Positions 43,545 to 52,458 of a stretch of DNA of 64,000 nucleotides are shown here, in pieces. The position numbers and the translations under genes are program-made. The DNA comes from Paraburkholderia ginsengiterrae (lineage in GTDB: Bacteria; Pseudomonadota; Gammaproteobacteria; Burkholderiales; Burkholderiaceae), in contig NZ_LXKA01000371.1 in the NCBI RefSeq assembly GCF_001645125.1, forward strand, positions 186,001-250,000. Direction: 5' to 3'. The notes under the pieces are model-generated. The model had not been told where the DNA came from. It saw only the letters and a list, made by a program, of their open reading frames with translations, and did not search any database. How positions within the stretch are numbered: the first letter of the stretch is position 1; every line of letters begins with the position of its first letter.

Positions 43545-44245
43545 TGCAGGTTTGCGCCGCGCCGCCGTTTGCAATCGATCACGCGCTGTCATACGACGCG
43601 CGCTGGCGGTCGCACGACTTGCTGCGTTTGCGCAGTTTGCCCGTCTCGGATAACGAACCGGCGTGGGTGCGTGACGCTTTCGAGCGCACGCCGTACGCGG
43701 TCGTGCGGCGCGCGCTGGCCGCGGAGGATTTCGTCGCGATCGGCGTGCGCGGAGTCGGGCGGTCACAACGTTATGGCGCGTGGGCGCGCTCCGCCGACGT
43801 GGTATCGACAGTGTCTCCGGAAGCGCTGACGTCATGCCGTCCTCTAGCCACACGAAGCGCGTTGCCCGCATTCACCGCCCTCGCTGCGTTGGGCGACGAC
43901 GCGACCGGCGCACTGAGCCCCTTCGTGTGGGGACCAACGGGAAGCACCGGTTTCGAACTGGCGACACAGAGACCAACAGTCACCGAGTCGAGCGATCTCG
44001 ACCTGCTTATCCGAACCCTCGAGGCCCCCCTCGCGCGCAACGACGCAAGCGAATTGCTGGCCTATTTGCAGGCGCTTGCGCAACGTGTCGGCATTCGTCT
44101 GGACGCGCAACTCGAGACACCCGCGGGTGGCGTCGCACTGGCCGAGTGGGCAGCGGGCAAGCCGCGCGTGCTGGCGCGCCATGCGCGCGGCCCGCATCTG
44201 ACTGCCGATCCGTGGGCCGCCATGAATTACGGCGGCGAACCCTGA
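43544..44245 (+). CDS. mdcG: Phosphoribosyl-dephospho-CoA transferase
   Basis: Attaches the prosthetic group to the apo-ACP (MdcC). The protein has 233 residues. The nucleotidyltransferase metal site is SSDLDLLI (residues about 149-156), and the end reads HARGPHLTADPWAAMN. ATG 43544 shares its A with the mdcE stop codon. A GTG one codon earlier is in frame. Confidence 0.92.
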   Translation: MQVCAAPPFAIDHALSYDARWRSHDLLRLRSLPVSDNEPAWVRDAFERTPYAVVRRALAAEDFVAIGVRGVGRSQRYGAWARSADVVSTVSPEALTSCRPLATRSALPAFTALAALGDDATGALSPFVWGPTGSTGFELATQRPTVTESSDLDLLIRTLEAPLARNDASELLAYLQALAQRVGIRLDAQLETPAGGVALAEWAAGKPRVLARHARGPHLTADPWAAMNYGGEP

Positions 44246-45177
44246 TGCTCGCCCTGCTCTTTCCCGGCCAAGGCGCGCAGACCGACGGCTTCCTGCACCG
44301 TCTGCCCGAGCACCGCGCAGTGCGCGAAACACTCGCGGAAGCGTCACATGTGCTCGACGTCGATGTGCTCACGCTGGACACGCCGGAAGCATTACGCTCA
44401 ACCGTCGCGGTACAGATCGGTTTGACGGTCGCGGGCGTGACCGTCGCGCGCGCGCTCGCCGATGAACAGTTCGTGCCGGAAATCAGCGCGGGGTTGTCGG
44501 TCGGCGCGTACGCGGCGGCGGTGAGTTGCGGCGCGGTTCAATTCGAGCACGCATTGCGAATGGTGCGCCGGCGAGCCGAGCTGATGGAAACCGCGTACCC
44601 CTCAGGCTACGGTCTCGCGGTGATCTCGGGTTTGACCGAGCATGAAGTGGCGGCGCTCGCCGCGCTGCATGTGGATGAAGACTCACAACGCGTCTACATC
44701 GGCAATGTGAACGCGCCACGCCAGATTGTCGTGGCGGGCGCGAATGCCGTGCTGGACGCCTTTATCGAACGAGCATTGGCAGCCGGCGCACGCAAGGCCA
44801 CTCGCCTCGCGGTGAGCGTACCCTCGCATTGCGAATTGCTCGCGCACGCCACGGACAAGCTGGTTGCGTACGCCAGCGAAGTTCCCTTTCAGACGCCGCA
44901 CAGCACCTACATCGGCAATCGCGGTGGCCGGCCTCTGTACACCGCGGACGCGATCCGCGACGATCTCGCGACGAATATGCGCTACACCGTGCGCTGGTTC
45001 GACGCGCTGACGGTCATGCAGGAAATGGGCGCGCGCGTGCTGATCGAAGCACCGCCGGGCCAGGTGTTGACCGACATTGCACGCGAGTACTTTCCGGATA
45101 CCACCGCGCTCGCGGCCAGCACTTTCTCGTTCGACCGGCTCGTGGCAACCGCGCGGCGGCGTCTGGAAGAAAACTAG
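44245..45177 (+). CDS. mdcH: Malonyl-CoA:ACP transacylase of the malonate decarboxylase system
   Basis: Primes MdcC with a malonyl group. The protein has 310 residues. FabD-like motifs: LLFPGQGAQ at 5-13, active-site S85 in AGLSVGAYAA (family GHSLG; here His is replaced by Leu) and H of VSVPSHCELL near 193. ATG 44245 overlaps the mdcG stop. A longer open frame upstream lies within mdcG and is rejected. Last gene of the operon. Confidence 0.93.
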   Translation: MLALLFPGQGAQTDGFLHRLPEHRAVRETLAEASHVLDVDVLTLDTPEALRSTVAVQIGLTVAGVTVARALADEQFVPEISAGLSVGAYAAAVSCGAVQFEHALRMVRRRAELMETAYPSGYGLAVISGLTEHEVAALAALHVDEDSQRVYIGNVNAPRQIVVAGANAVLDAFIERALAAGARKATRLAVSVPSHCELLAHATDKLVAYASEVPFQTPHSTYIGNRGGRPLYTADAIRDDLATNMRYTVRWFDALTVMQEMGARVLIEAPPGQVLTDIAREYFPDTTALAASTFSFDRLVATARRRLEEN

Positions 45178-45193
45178 GCGCGTCGCGTCGCAT

Positions 45194-45208
45194 CGGGCCA
45201 TCAGCCCG
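45194..45208. terminator. Short hairpin between mdcH and the convergent LysR gene
   Basis: CGGGC-CATCA-GCCCG forms a 5-bp stem right after mdcH. The downstream T content is weak, so termination is possible but modest. Confidence 0.35.
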
Positions 45209-45211
45209 GCC

Positions 45212-46150
45212 TCACCGTTTCTCAATCAACTGCCGTCCCATCGCCTTCGCGTACTGATCGCACGCGCTGCGCGCCACTCGTGATGCGGCCAGCACGCCCA
45301 CGTCGGCATCGTCGCGGTAGTACATCGCCACATTGATCGGCGGCGGCAGCGGCCGCACCTGCAACTGCCCCAGTTCGCCGCTGCGCAGATAAGGCTCGAC
45401 GAACAGCGCGGGCACCGCCGCGATCCCATAGCCATCGCGCAGCAGCTTGACGATCACCGCGACCGAAGGCATGCAGGTCACCTGGGTCTGCGCGAGCGGC
45501 ACACCGGCGCGCTTCGCGAGTGCCTGCACGATCGCCTCGACGGCGACTTGCGGCGCGGTGCCGCGACCGAATGTCAGCACCGGTTTGCTCAATACGGTCT
45601 GCACGTGCTTCACGCGGCTCGCCGGAATCAGATCGCTGCGCGCGATCCAGCGCACCGGATAGCTCGCCAGCAACGACGACACGATCGACGCCTCGTGGTC
45701 GCCGGTTTCCTCCACCTGAATCACCAGATCCAGCTCGCCGCTGCGCAAGCGCGGTCCGAGTACCGCGCTGGAATCGACCGTGAGGTCCACCACGATGCGG
45801 TTGTACTCGGCGTTCAGCATGCGGATGTAGTCCGGTAGCCAGCTATGCACCACCGTTTCGATCACCCCCAGCCGCAGGCGTGTGGCGACTTGCGACTCAT
45901 CCTGCGCGGCCAGTTGCAGCGAGCGCGTGGCCTGCACGACGGAGCGCGCATGCGCGAGCAGCCGGTCGCCGTTGGCGGTAAGGCGGAAGTCCGCGGCCTC
46001 ACGCTCGATCAGCTCGACGCCCAGTTCTGCTTCGAGCGTCTTGATACGCAGCGAAATCGCGGCAGGCGTGGCGTGCATCGCGGCGGCCGTCGCGCGAAAA
46101 CTGCCCAGACGGGCGAGTGTCAGAAACGTCTCGACGAAGCGGGTATTCAT
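45212..46150 (-). CDS. LysR-family transcriptional regulator
   Basis: DNA-binding regulator of 312 residues. The wHTH is MNTRFVETFLTLARLGSFRATAAAMHATPAAISLRIKTLEAELG; the effector domain begins near LRLGVIETVVHSWLPDYI. It converges with mdcH but is divergent from the DUF1445-MFS pair 203 bp away, the more likely target. A T-N11-A type palindrome lies in that gap. Confidence 0.9.
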   Translation of the reverse strand: MNTRFVETFLTLARLGSFRATAAAMHATPAAISLRIKTLEAELGVELIEREAADFRLTANGDRLLAHARSVVQATRSLQLAAQDESQVATRLRLGVIETVVHSWLPDYIRMLNAEYNRIVVDLTVDSSAVLGPRLRSGELDLVIQVEETGDHEASIVSSLLASYPVRWIARSDLIPASRVKHVQTVLSKPVLTFGRGTAPQVAVEAIVQALAKRAGVPLAQTQVTCMPSVAVIVKLLRDGYGIAAVPALFVEPYLRSGELGQLQVRPLPPPINVAMYYRDDADVGVLAASRVARSACDQYAKAMGRQLIEKR

Positions 46151-46181
46151 TGCCTGGCTCTCTCAACAGCGGCGGGATGCC

Positions 46182-46198
46182 GTTAAGTTTAGTTTAAC
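46182..46198. promoter_or_regulatory. LysR-type box
   Basis: GTTAA-GTTTAGT-TTAAC is an inverted repeat with a 7-base centre, giving the T-N11-A pattern of LysR operators. It is 32 bases upstream of the LysR start and 155 bases before the DUF1445 start, well placed for autoregulation and activation of the divergent pair. Confidence 0.55.
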
Positions 46199-46352
46199 GA
46201 AACGCAAGAATAACTCGCTGGATGGATATTTTTGGCGTGACTAATCTGCGCTGTATATCTTGCTCACCAACAGGGCATACAGCGCGGGCACACAGCGCGG
46301 GCTGACAGCGCTGGGTTGAATCAGCAGAGTTTTATCTGGAGTCGAGCCGTTC

Positions 46353-47132
46353 ATGTCCTACACGCCATCCGAGTTTCGCCAGCAGATTCGCAGCCGACGC
46401 CTGTCCGGCCCCACTGCGGGCTATTGCGGCGACTACGCGCAAGCCAATCTCGCCATTCTGCCAAGGCAATACGCCGACGATTTCCTGCGCTTCTGCACGC
46501 TCAACCCGAAGGCGTGTCCGCTGCTGGGCATCGGTGAGCCGGGCGACTGGCGCGTGCCCGCGCTCGGCGCCGATCTCGACATCCGCAACGACGTGCCCGC
46601 GTTTTACGTGTACCGGCACGGCGAGCGCGCCGAGGAAGTGCGCAGCCTCGACGAACTGTGGCGCGACGATCTGGTGGTGTTCGCGATCGGCTGTTCGTTC
46701 TCGTTCGAGGAGATGCTGCGGCGCGAAGGTATTGCGCTGCGCCATATCGAACAGCAGGTCAACGTACCGATGTACCGCACGCGCGAGCGCAACGTCGCCG
46801 CCGGCGTATTCGGCGGCAACCGCGTCGTGTCGATGCGGCCGATGAAAGCCGCCGACGCGATCCGCGCGATCCAGATCACGAGCCGCTTTCCCGCCGTGCA
46901 CGGCGCGCCGGTCCACCTGGGCGATCCGTCGCTGATCGGAATTCGCGATCTGGCGCGGCCCGATTTCGGCGATGCCGTCGAGGTGCGCTGCGACGAAATA
47001 CCCGTCTTCTGGGCTTGCGGCGTCACGCCGCAAACCGCGATCGAAAGCGCGCGTTTGCCGTTTGCGATCGCGCACAAGCCGGGACATATGCTCGTCACCG
47101 ACATTCTCAACACCACGCTGGCCGTGCTGTAA
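46353..47132 (+). CDS. DUF1445-family putative hydro-lyase (D-glutamate cyclase-like)
   Basis: Soluble 259-residue protein of the DUF1445/YcsI family. Conserved blocks visible: [50 protein letters not shown] and [20 protein letters not shown]. The mitochondrial relative DGLUCY makes 5-oxo-D-proline from D-glutamate, and bacterial members often sit near oxoprolinase genes; the reaction here is unproven. It is followed 72 bp later by an MFS permease and is divergent from a LysR gene, suggesting a small uptake-and-conversion pathway for an organic acid. Confidence 0.87.
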   Translation: MSYTPSEFRQQIRSRRLSGPTAGYCGDYAQANLAILPRQYADDFLRFCTLNPKACPLLGIGEPGDWRVPALGADLDIRNDVPAFYVYRHGERAEEVRSLDELWRDDLVVFAIGCSFSFEEMLRREGIALRHIEQQVNVPMYRTRERNVAAGVFGGNRVVSMRPMKAADAIRAIQITSRFPAVHGAPVHLGDPSLIGIRDLARPDFGDAVEVRCDEIPVFWACGVTPQTAIESARLPFAIAHKPGHMLVTDILNTTLAVL

Positions 47133-47204
47133 ACGCGGCGCGCCCGCCCCCATCCACGAGCCGCGCGGCAAGACGCGGTCCACCACGACGACCGGAGCTC
47201 TAGC

Positions 47205-48506
47205 ATGAAAACCGAAGCGCAGTTGACTGGGGACGCCGCACGTCACGATGCGTCCATCACAGGAAGCGGTCCGTTCGCGTGGTACCGGCACATTTCCGCG
47301 AGCGAAAAACGCGCCTTCTGGAGTTGCAAGATCGGCTATGTGCTCGACGCGATGGATACGCAGTTCCTGAGCTTCGTGATTCCGACGCTGATCGCGACGT
47401 GGGGCATCACGCGCGGCGACGCGGGGCTGATCGGCACCGTCACGCTGCTGAGTTCGGCCGTCGGCGGATGGGCCGCCGGTGTGCTGTCGGATCGGGTCGG
47501 CCGGGTGAAGACCTTGCAGATCACGATTCTGTGGTTCGCGATCTTTACCCTGGCTTGCGCGCTGGCACAGAACTTCAGCCAACTGCTATGGGCACGCGGG
47601 CTGATGGGCCTCGGCTTCGGCGGCGAGTGGACGGCGGGCGCGGTGCTGATCGGCGAAGTGATCCGTCCGCGTGACCGCGGCAAGGCCGTGGGACTCGTGC
47701 AGGCGGGTTGGGCGATCGGCTGGGGCATTTCGACACTGCTGTTCATGGCCGTGTTCTCGCTAATGCCGGCGGATTACGCGTGGCGCGTGCTGTTTGCCAT
47801 CGGCATTGCGCCCGCGCCATTCGTGATCTGGATTCGCCGCTTCGTCGAAGAACCCGAGGTGCACCGGCAGCAGAAGGCCGCGCAGGCGGCCACGCAAACG
47901 CGGACTTCGCTGCTCGATATCTTCCGCGGCGAGATCGTCTGGACCACGCTGCGCGCTTCCATTCTGGCGACCGGCGTGCAAGGCGGCTACTACGCGGTAA
48001 CCACGTGGCTGCCGACCTATCTGAAAACCGAGCGGCATCTGAGCGTGATCGGCACCGGCAGTTACCTTGGCGTGGTGATCGTCGGCTCGTATTGCGGCTA
48101 TCTGACGGGTGCCTATGTGAGCGACAAGATCGGCCGCAAGCGCGCGTTCATCGCGTTTGCGCTGGCCTCGTGCGCGATTGCATTGATCTACACGCAACTG
48201 CCGCTCGACAACCTCTCCATGCTCGCACTCGGTTTCCCGCTCGGGTTCTGCGCATCCGGCATTTTTTCAGGCATGGGCGCGTTCCTCACCGAACTGTTTC
48301 CCACGCGCATTCGCGGCTCCGGCCAGGGGTTCTGCTACAACTTCGGGCGAGCGATCGGCGCGACGTTCCCCTTCTTGATCGGCCATGTTTCGCAAACAAT
48401 GTCGCTTGGTCATGCCATCGGCGTGTTCGCGGCGGCGGCGTACGGCGTCGTGATTCTCGCCGCGCTGACGCTGCCCGAAACCAAAGGGCGGCAACTCAGC
48501 GCGTGA
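47205..48506 (+). CDS. MFS transporter, sialate/organic-acid:H+ symporter type
   Basis: Inner-membrane permease of 433 residues with 12 helices. The MFS motif GVLSDRVGRVKTL follows helix 2 and YVSDKIGRKRAF follows helix 8. The start of helix 1 has LDAMDTQFLSFVIP, with the acidic pattern of proton-driven carboxylate symporters. It shares a transcript with the DUF1445 gene and probably imports its substrate. Confidence 0.87.
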   Translation: MKTEAQLTGDAARHDASITGSGPFAWYRHISASEKRAFWSCKIGYVLDAMDTQFLSFVIPTLIATWGITRGDAGLIGTVTLLSSAVGGWAAGVLSDRVGRVKTLQITILWFAIFTLACALAQNFSQLLWARGLMGLGFGGEWTAGAVLIGEVIRPRDRGKAVGLVQAGWAIGWGISTLLFMAVFSLMPADYAWRVLFAIGIAPAPFVIWIRRFVEEPEVHRQQKAAQAATQTRTSLLDIFRGEIVWTTLRASILATGVQGGYYAVTTWLPTYLKTERHLSVIGTGSYLGVVIVGSYCGYLTGAYVSDKIGRKRAFIAFALASCAIALIYTQLPLDNLSMLALGFPLGFCASGIFSGMGAFLTELFPTRIRGSGQGFCYNFGRAIGATFPFLIGHVSQTMSLGHAIGVFAAAAYGVVILAALTLPETKGRQLSA

Positions 48507-48553
48507 GGTAACGCATGAGGCAGCGCGGCGCGCGCTGCGTGTGTGGCGCGCAC

Positions 48554-49651
48554 TCATGCCTGTTCTGGCGCGCGTCCGATCACATGCGAATCCGACGCCG
48601 CCGCGCCGTCAGCGTGTCCACGCTCGCGCCCCGACGTCACAACCGCGCCGGTGCCGCCCGTACGCCCCACCGACTTCGCGTGACGCTCGATCAGCCTTTG
48701 CAACAGGCAGAACGCGCACAGCAACGCGCCGATCACGATGCGGGTCCACCAGGAACTGAGCGTGCCGTCAAAGGTAATCAGCGTCTGGATCGTGCCGAGA
48801 ATGCCCACACCGAACAGCGACCCGATCACGTACCCCACACCGCCCGTCAGCAGCGTGCCGCCGATCACGGTCGCCGCGATCGCGTCGAGCTCCATGCCCT
48901 GCCCTTGCAAACCATAGCCGGACAGGACGTAGAACGTGAACACCGCCCCGCCGAGCGCCGAGCAGAAACCGCTCAGCGCATAGACGCCGATGCGGGTGTG
49001 TGCCACCGGCAAACCCATCAGCAAGGCCGAGCGCGCATTGCCGCCGATCGCGTACACGTTGCGGCCAAAGCGCGTGAAATGCGCCACGTAGATCGCCGCA
49101 AGTAAAGCGATGAGGGCGATCAGCACATTCGCCGTAACGGAGCCAATGCCGATGCTGAGACGAAACGCCGAGATGGCCTGAAAAGTCGGATCGGTAATGG
49201 TGATCGACTGCGTCGTGATCAGAAAGCACAGGCCGCGTGCGAAGAACATGCCGGCCAGCGTCACGATGAAAGCCTGCAAACGGAAGAAATGAATCAACGC
49301 CCCCTGCACGGCGCCGAACACGGTGCCCATCAGCAACACAGCAGGCAGGATCACCCAGATCGGCCAATGCAGGTGTTCGGCCAGCACCGCCTCGACGATC
49401 GTGGTCAGCGCCACCACCGAACCCACCGACAGATCAATCCCGCCAGACACGATCACGAACGTCATGCCGATCGCCACGATCAGCAGGAAGGCGTTGTCCA
49501 CCAGCAGATCGAGCAGCACCTGCCACGAGAAGAAGCCGGTGTACATCACCGAACCGAAACCGAACAGCGCGCAGAACAGCAGAATCGTGACGGCGATCGG
49601 CAGCGTGCGCGGATCGACGATATGAGCCCAGGCGTCGAGCAGGCGTCTCAT
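48554..49651 (-). CDS. yjfF: Sugar ABC transporter permease, YjfF type
   Basis: Second permease of a galactofuranose-type importer, 365 residues. Family features: GMTFVIVSGGIDLSVGSVVALT near 57-78, AIGGNARSALLMGLPV and GTLLTGGVGYVIGSLFGV. The C-terminus has an extra hydrophilic tail of about 40 residues rich in Gly, Ala and Arg. The ATG at 49651 shares ATGA with the stop of the preceding permease. The open frame continues upstream over the whole of that gene but is not coding there. Confidence 0.9.
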   Translation of the reverse strand: MRRLLDAWAHIVDPRTLPIAVTILLFCALFGFGSVMYTGFFSWQVLLDLLVDNAFLLIVAIGMTFVIVSGGIDLSVGSVVALTTIVEAVLAEHLHWPIWVILPAVLLMGTVFGAVQGALIHFFRLQAFIVTLAGMFFARGLCFLITTQSITITDPTFQAISAFRLSIGIGSVTANVLIALIALLAAIYVAHFTRFGRNVYAIGGNARSALLMGLPVAHTRIGVYALSGFCSALGGAVFTFYVLSGYGLQGQGMELDAIAATVIGGTLLTGGVGYVIGSLFGVGILGTIQTLITFDGTLSSWWTRIVIGALLCAFCLLQRLIERHAKSVGRTGGTGAVVTSGRERGHADGAAASDSHVIGRAPEQA

Positions 49652-50691
49652 CGTGCCACCCCGCGCGGCTTGAGGAGCGAGGTGGCGAACGACACGGCAA
49701 GTGCGCGCGCCGCCGGCGACTGGATCACGCTCACCGCGAGCACCACGGCCGCCTTGACGACGAGCGTGGCTTCCGGCGGCACGCCGATCGAGTAGGTGGT
49801 ATAGGTCAGCGTCTGGATGATCAGTGCGCCCAACACCGTGCCCGCGAGACTGAAACGTCCGCCCAGCAGCGACGTGCCGCCGAGTGTCACCGCGAGAATC
49901 GCGTCGAGTTCGAGCAGCAGTCCTGCGTTGTTGCCGTCGGCGCTGCGCACGTTCGAGCTGATGAGAATGCCGGCCATCGCCGCGGTCAGTCCCGAGAAGC
50001 TGTACACCGCGAACACGAGTGCCTTGGAGCGCAGCCCGACCAGCCGCGTCGCGACCGGATTGACGCCGATCGCGCGAATGAACAGCCCGAGCGCCGTGCC
50101 TTCCACTAACGCGGCGGTCGCCAGCACCGCCACCGTGGCGATCCAGACCGAGCACGGCACGCCGAGCCAGTATCCGCCGCCGACGAACAGATAGCCCGGT
50201 GCGCCGATCGGAATGATCTGCCCGGCCGTCAGTAATTGCGCGATGCCGCGGCCGGCCACCATCAGAATAAGTGTTGCGATGGTCGGCTGCATGCAGACGA
50301 AGGACACCAGCACGCCATTCCACATGCCGCTCAGCACGCCGACGATCAACGCCGCCACCAGCGCCTGCGCGATCAGTCCGGCATCCGGCAGCGGTTGCGT
50401 CGCGAGAATCGTGGCTGCGGCGGCGCCCGCTATCGCCACCACCGCGCCGACTGAAATATCGATGCCGCGCGTCGCGATCACCAGCGTCATGCCGGTCGCG
50501 ACGAGGACCAGCGGCGCGGCGCGATTCAGCACGTCGATCGGTGCGCCGAACAGATGGCCGTCGAGCATCCGCAGCGACAGAAAATGCGGATTCACCCACA
50601 GGTTCAGGCCGCACAACAGCGCCAGCGTGATGCACGGCCAGATCAGCGGACGCTCGGCACCGTCGCGCGCGAACCAGTTCGATAGCTTCAT
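49648..50691 (-). CDS. ytfT: Sugar ABC transporter permease, YtfT type
   Basis: First permease of the importer, 347 residues and about ten helices. Family features: GMTLVIATRGIDISVGAVVAIAGA and GGTSLLGGRFSLAGTVLGALIIQ. GGGGAGCGG stands before ATG 50691, which overlaps the ATPase stop by four bases (ATGA). Confidence 0.92.
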   Translation of the reverse strand: MKLSNWFARDGAERPLIWPCITLALLCGLNLWVNPHFLSLRMLDGHLFGAPIDVLNRAAPLVLVATGMTLVIATRGIDISVGAVVAIAGAAAATILATQPLPDAGLIAQALVAALIVGVLSGMWNGVLVSFVCMQPTIATLILMVAGRGIAQLLTAGQIIPIGAPGYLFVGGGYWLGVPCSVWIATVAVLATAALVEGTALGLFIRAIGVNPVATRLVGLRSKALVFAVYSFSGLTAAMAGILISSNVRSADGNNAGLLLELDAILAVTLGGTSLLGGRFSLAGTVLGALIIQTLTYTTYSIGVPPEATLVVKAAVVLAVSVIQSPAARALAVSFATSLLKPRGVAR

Positions 50692-52277
50692 TCGCCGCTC
50701 CCCGCGATGAGTCGATAGATATTGTCTTCGTTCGAGGCCTGGCCGGCGACCTCGGCAATCTTGCGCCGGTCGCGCAGCACCGCGACGCGATGACTGACGC
50801 GCAGCACCTCGTTGATCTCCGAGGAAATGAACAGGATGCTCAGGCCGTTCGCGCACAGCGCCAGCAGGCGGTCCATGATGTCGAACTTGGCGGCGACGTC
50901 GATGCCGCGCGTGGGCTCATCGAGAATCAGCAGCTTGGGATCGGTGGCAAGCCAGCGCGCCAGAAGCGCTTTCTGCTGGTTGCCGCCGGACAGCAGACCG
51001 ATCGGCTGGTCCGCGTCCGCCGCCTTGATGCCAAGCCGTTCGATCCACAGATCGGCCAGATCGCGCGCGCGTTGCCGGCTGATCTTGCGCCACCAGCCGC
51101 GCCTCGCCTGCAGCGCCAGCACGATGTTCTCGCGGATCGACAGTTCCGCGACGATGCCTTCCTTCTTGCGATCTTCCGCGCAGTAGCCAATGCCGTGGCG
51201 CACGGCGTCGCGCGGCGAGCGCAGTTTGACGGGCCGGCCTTCCACTAGGATCGTGCCGCTGTCGGCGCGGTCCGCGCCGAACAGCAGCCGCGCGGTCTCG
51301 GTGCGGCCCGAACCGAGCAAACCGGCAAGGCCCAGGATCTGGCGAGGCTGCACGTCGAGGTCGATCGGCTGCAGCGTGCCCCGCCGTCCGACGCCGCGCA
51401 ATTCGACAAACGGCTGCGCCGCCTGTGCGCACGGGGGGCCTTCGCGGTCAGCGTGGCCTTCGCGCGCGGCATCGCGCAGGCGCGCGCTCATGCGCTCGTG
51501 ACCGACCATCTTCGACACGAGTTGATCGGCCGGCAGGTCGCGCGCGAGATATTCGCCTTCCCGCTCGCCGTTGCGCATGACCGTAATGCGATCGGAGATG
51601 GCATACGTCTGCTCGATAAAATGCGTGACGAACAGAATCGCAATGCCCGATTGTTTAAGATGCCGAAGTATTTTGAAAAGCTGGGCGACTTCGCTGTCGT
51701 CAAGGCTCGAAGTCGGTTCGTCGAGGATCAGCACGCGTGCATCGACCGAGAGCGCTCTCGCGATCGCCACCATCTGCTGCACGGCGATCGGATAGGCGTC
51801 GAGCGAGCGGGTGACATCGAGCGCCACGTCGAGGCGGGCCAGCGCGGCTTGCGCGCGCCGCTTGATGTCGGGCCAGTCGATCGCGCCAAAGCGCCTGGGC
51901 TGCCTGCCCGCGAAAATGTTCTCCGCGACCGACAGGTTGGGACATAGATTGACTTCCTGATATAGCGTACGGACCCCCGCCGCTTCGGCCTCCTGCGGCG
52001 AAGCGAATGCGACAATCTCGCCAGCGAGGCGGATCGTGCCGGCGTCCGGTGCGACCACGCCGGTTAGCACGTTGATCAGGGTGGATTTGCCGGCGCCGTT
52101 CTGCCCCATCAGCGTGTGAATCTCGCCGGGGAACAGGCGAAAGTCGACGCATTGCAGCGCCTTCACGCCCGGGAATGTTTTGCTGACGCCGGCGGTGGCC
52201 AGAATAGGTTCGGGCGTATTCGTCGCGTCCGTGGCAGTGCCGGCTGGCGGATTCGGTTCGGAAGCGGGATGGGTCAT
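50688..52277 (-). CDS. ytfR: Sugar ABC transporter ATP-binding protein, YtfR type
   Basis: Cytoplasmic ATPase of 529 residues with two nucleotide-binding domains. The first has GQNGAGKST, VRTLYQEVNLCPNLSVAENIF and LILDEPTSSLD. The second has a degenerate Walker A (LLGSGRTETARLL) and the signature LSGGNQQKALLARWL with LILDEPTRGIDVAAKFDIM. This is the standard RbsA-type layout. ATG 52277 leaves an N-terminal extension of about 27 residues. It follows ytfQ after a terminator-like hairpin. Confidence 0.93.
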   Translation of the reverse strand: MTHPASEPNPPAGTATDATNTPEPILATAGVSKTFPGVKALQCVDFRLFPGEIHTLMGQNGAGKSTLINVLTGVVAPDAGTIRLAGEIVAFASPQEAEAAGVRTLYQEVNLCPNLSVAENIFAGRQPRRFGAIDWPDIKRRAQAALARLDVALDVTRSLDAYPIAVQQMVAIARALSVDARVLILDEPTSSLDDSEVAQLFKILRHLKQSGIAILFVTHFIEQTYAISDRITVMRNGEREGEYLARDLPADQLVSKMVGHERMSARLRDAAREGHADREGPPCAQAAQPFVELRGVGRRGTLQPIDLDVQPRQILGLAGLLGSGRTETARLLFGADRADSGTILVEGRPVKLRSPRDAVRHGIGYCAEDRKKEGIVAELSIRENIVLALQARRGWWRKISRQRARDLADLWIERLGIKAADADQPIGLLSGGNQQKALLARWLATDPKLLILDEPTRGIDVAAKFDIMDRLLALCANGLSILFISSEINEVLRVSHRVAVLRDRRKIAEVAGQASNEDNIYRLIAGSGE

Positions 52278-52333
52278 AGGCCTCGCTCGATCAGCGGTGC
52301 GTGAATTCGGCAAGCTCCACCGGCATGGGTCGG

Positions 52334-52370
52334 AAAAGAGGCCGCCCGCTGCCGAAGCAGCCGGGCGGCC
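52334..52370 (-). terminator. UUCG-loop hairpin between ytfQ and ytfR
   Basis: Read leftward, GGCCGCCCGGCTGC-TTCG-GCAGCGGGCGGCC forms a 13-bp stem with one bulged base and an extra-stable cUUCGg tetraloop, followed by TCTTTTCC. It lies about 90 bases after the ytfQ stop. It looks like a partial terminator and 3'-end stabiliser that keeps binding-protein mRNA more abundant than ATPase/permease mRNA. Confidence 0.7.
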
Positions 52371-52458
52371 AGGCACCGCTGGAGAAACCTCTTCGATCAG
52401 TCCGTGCTGTATTTCTGTCTTGCGCCTGCCATCAATCAGTAACCCTGACTAACTCACA

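Noticed and set aside
49652-50758. Upstream extension of the yjfF frame across all of ytfT
   Set aside because: The ATGA overlap and the MRRLLDAWAH start at 49651 fit the family; the extension translates to Arg-rich nonsense.
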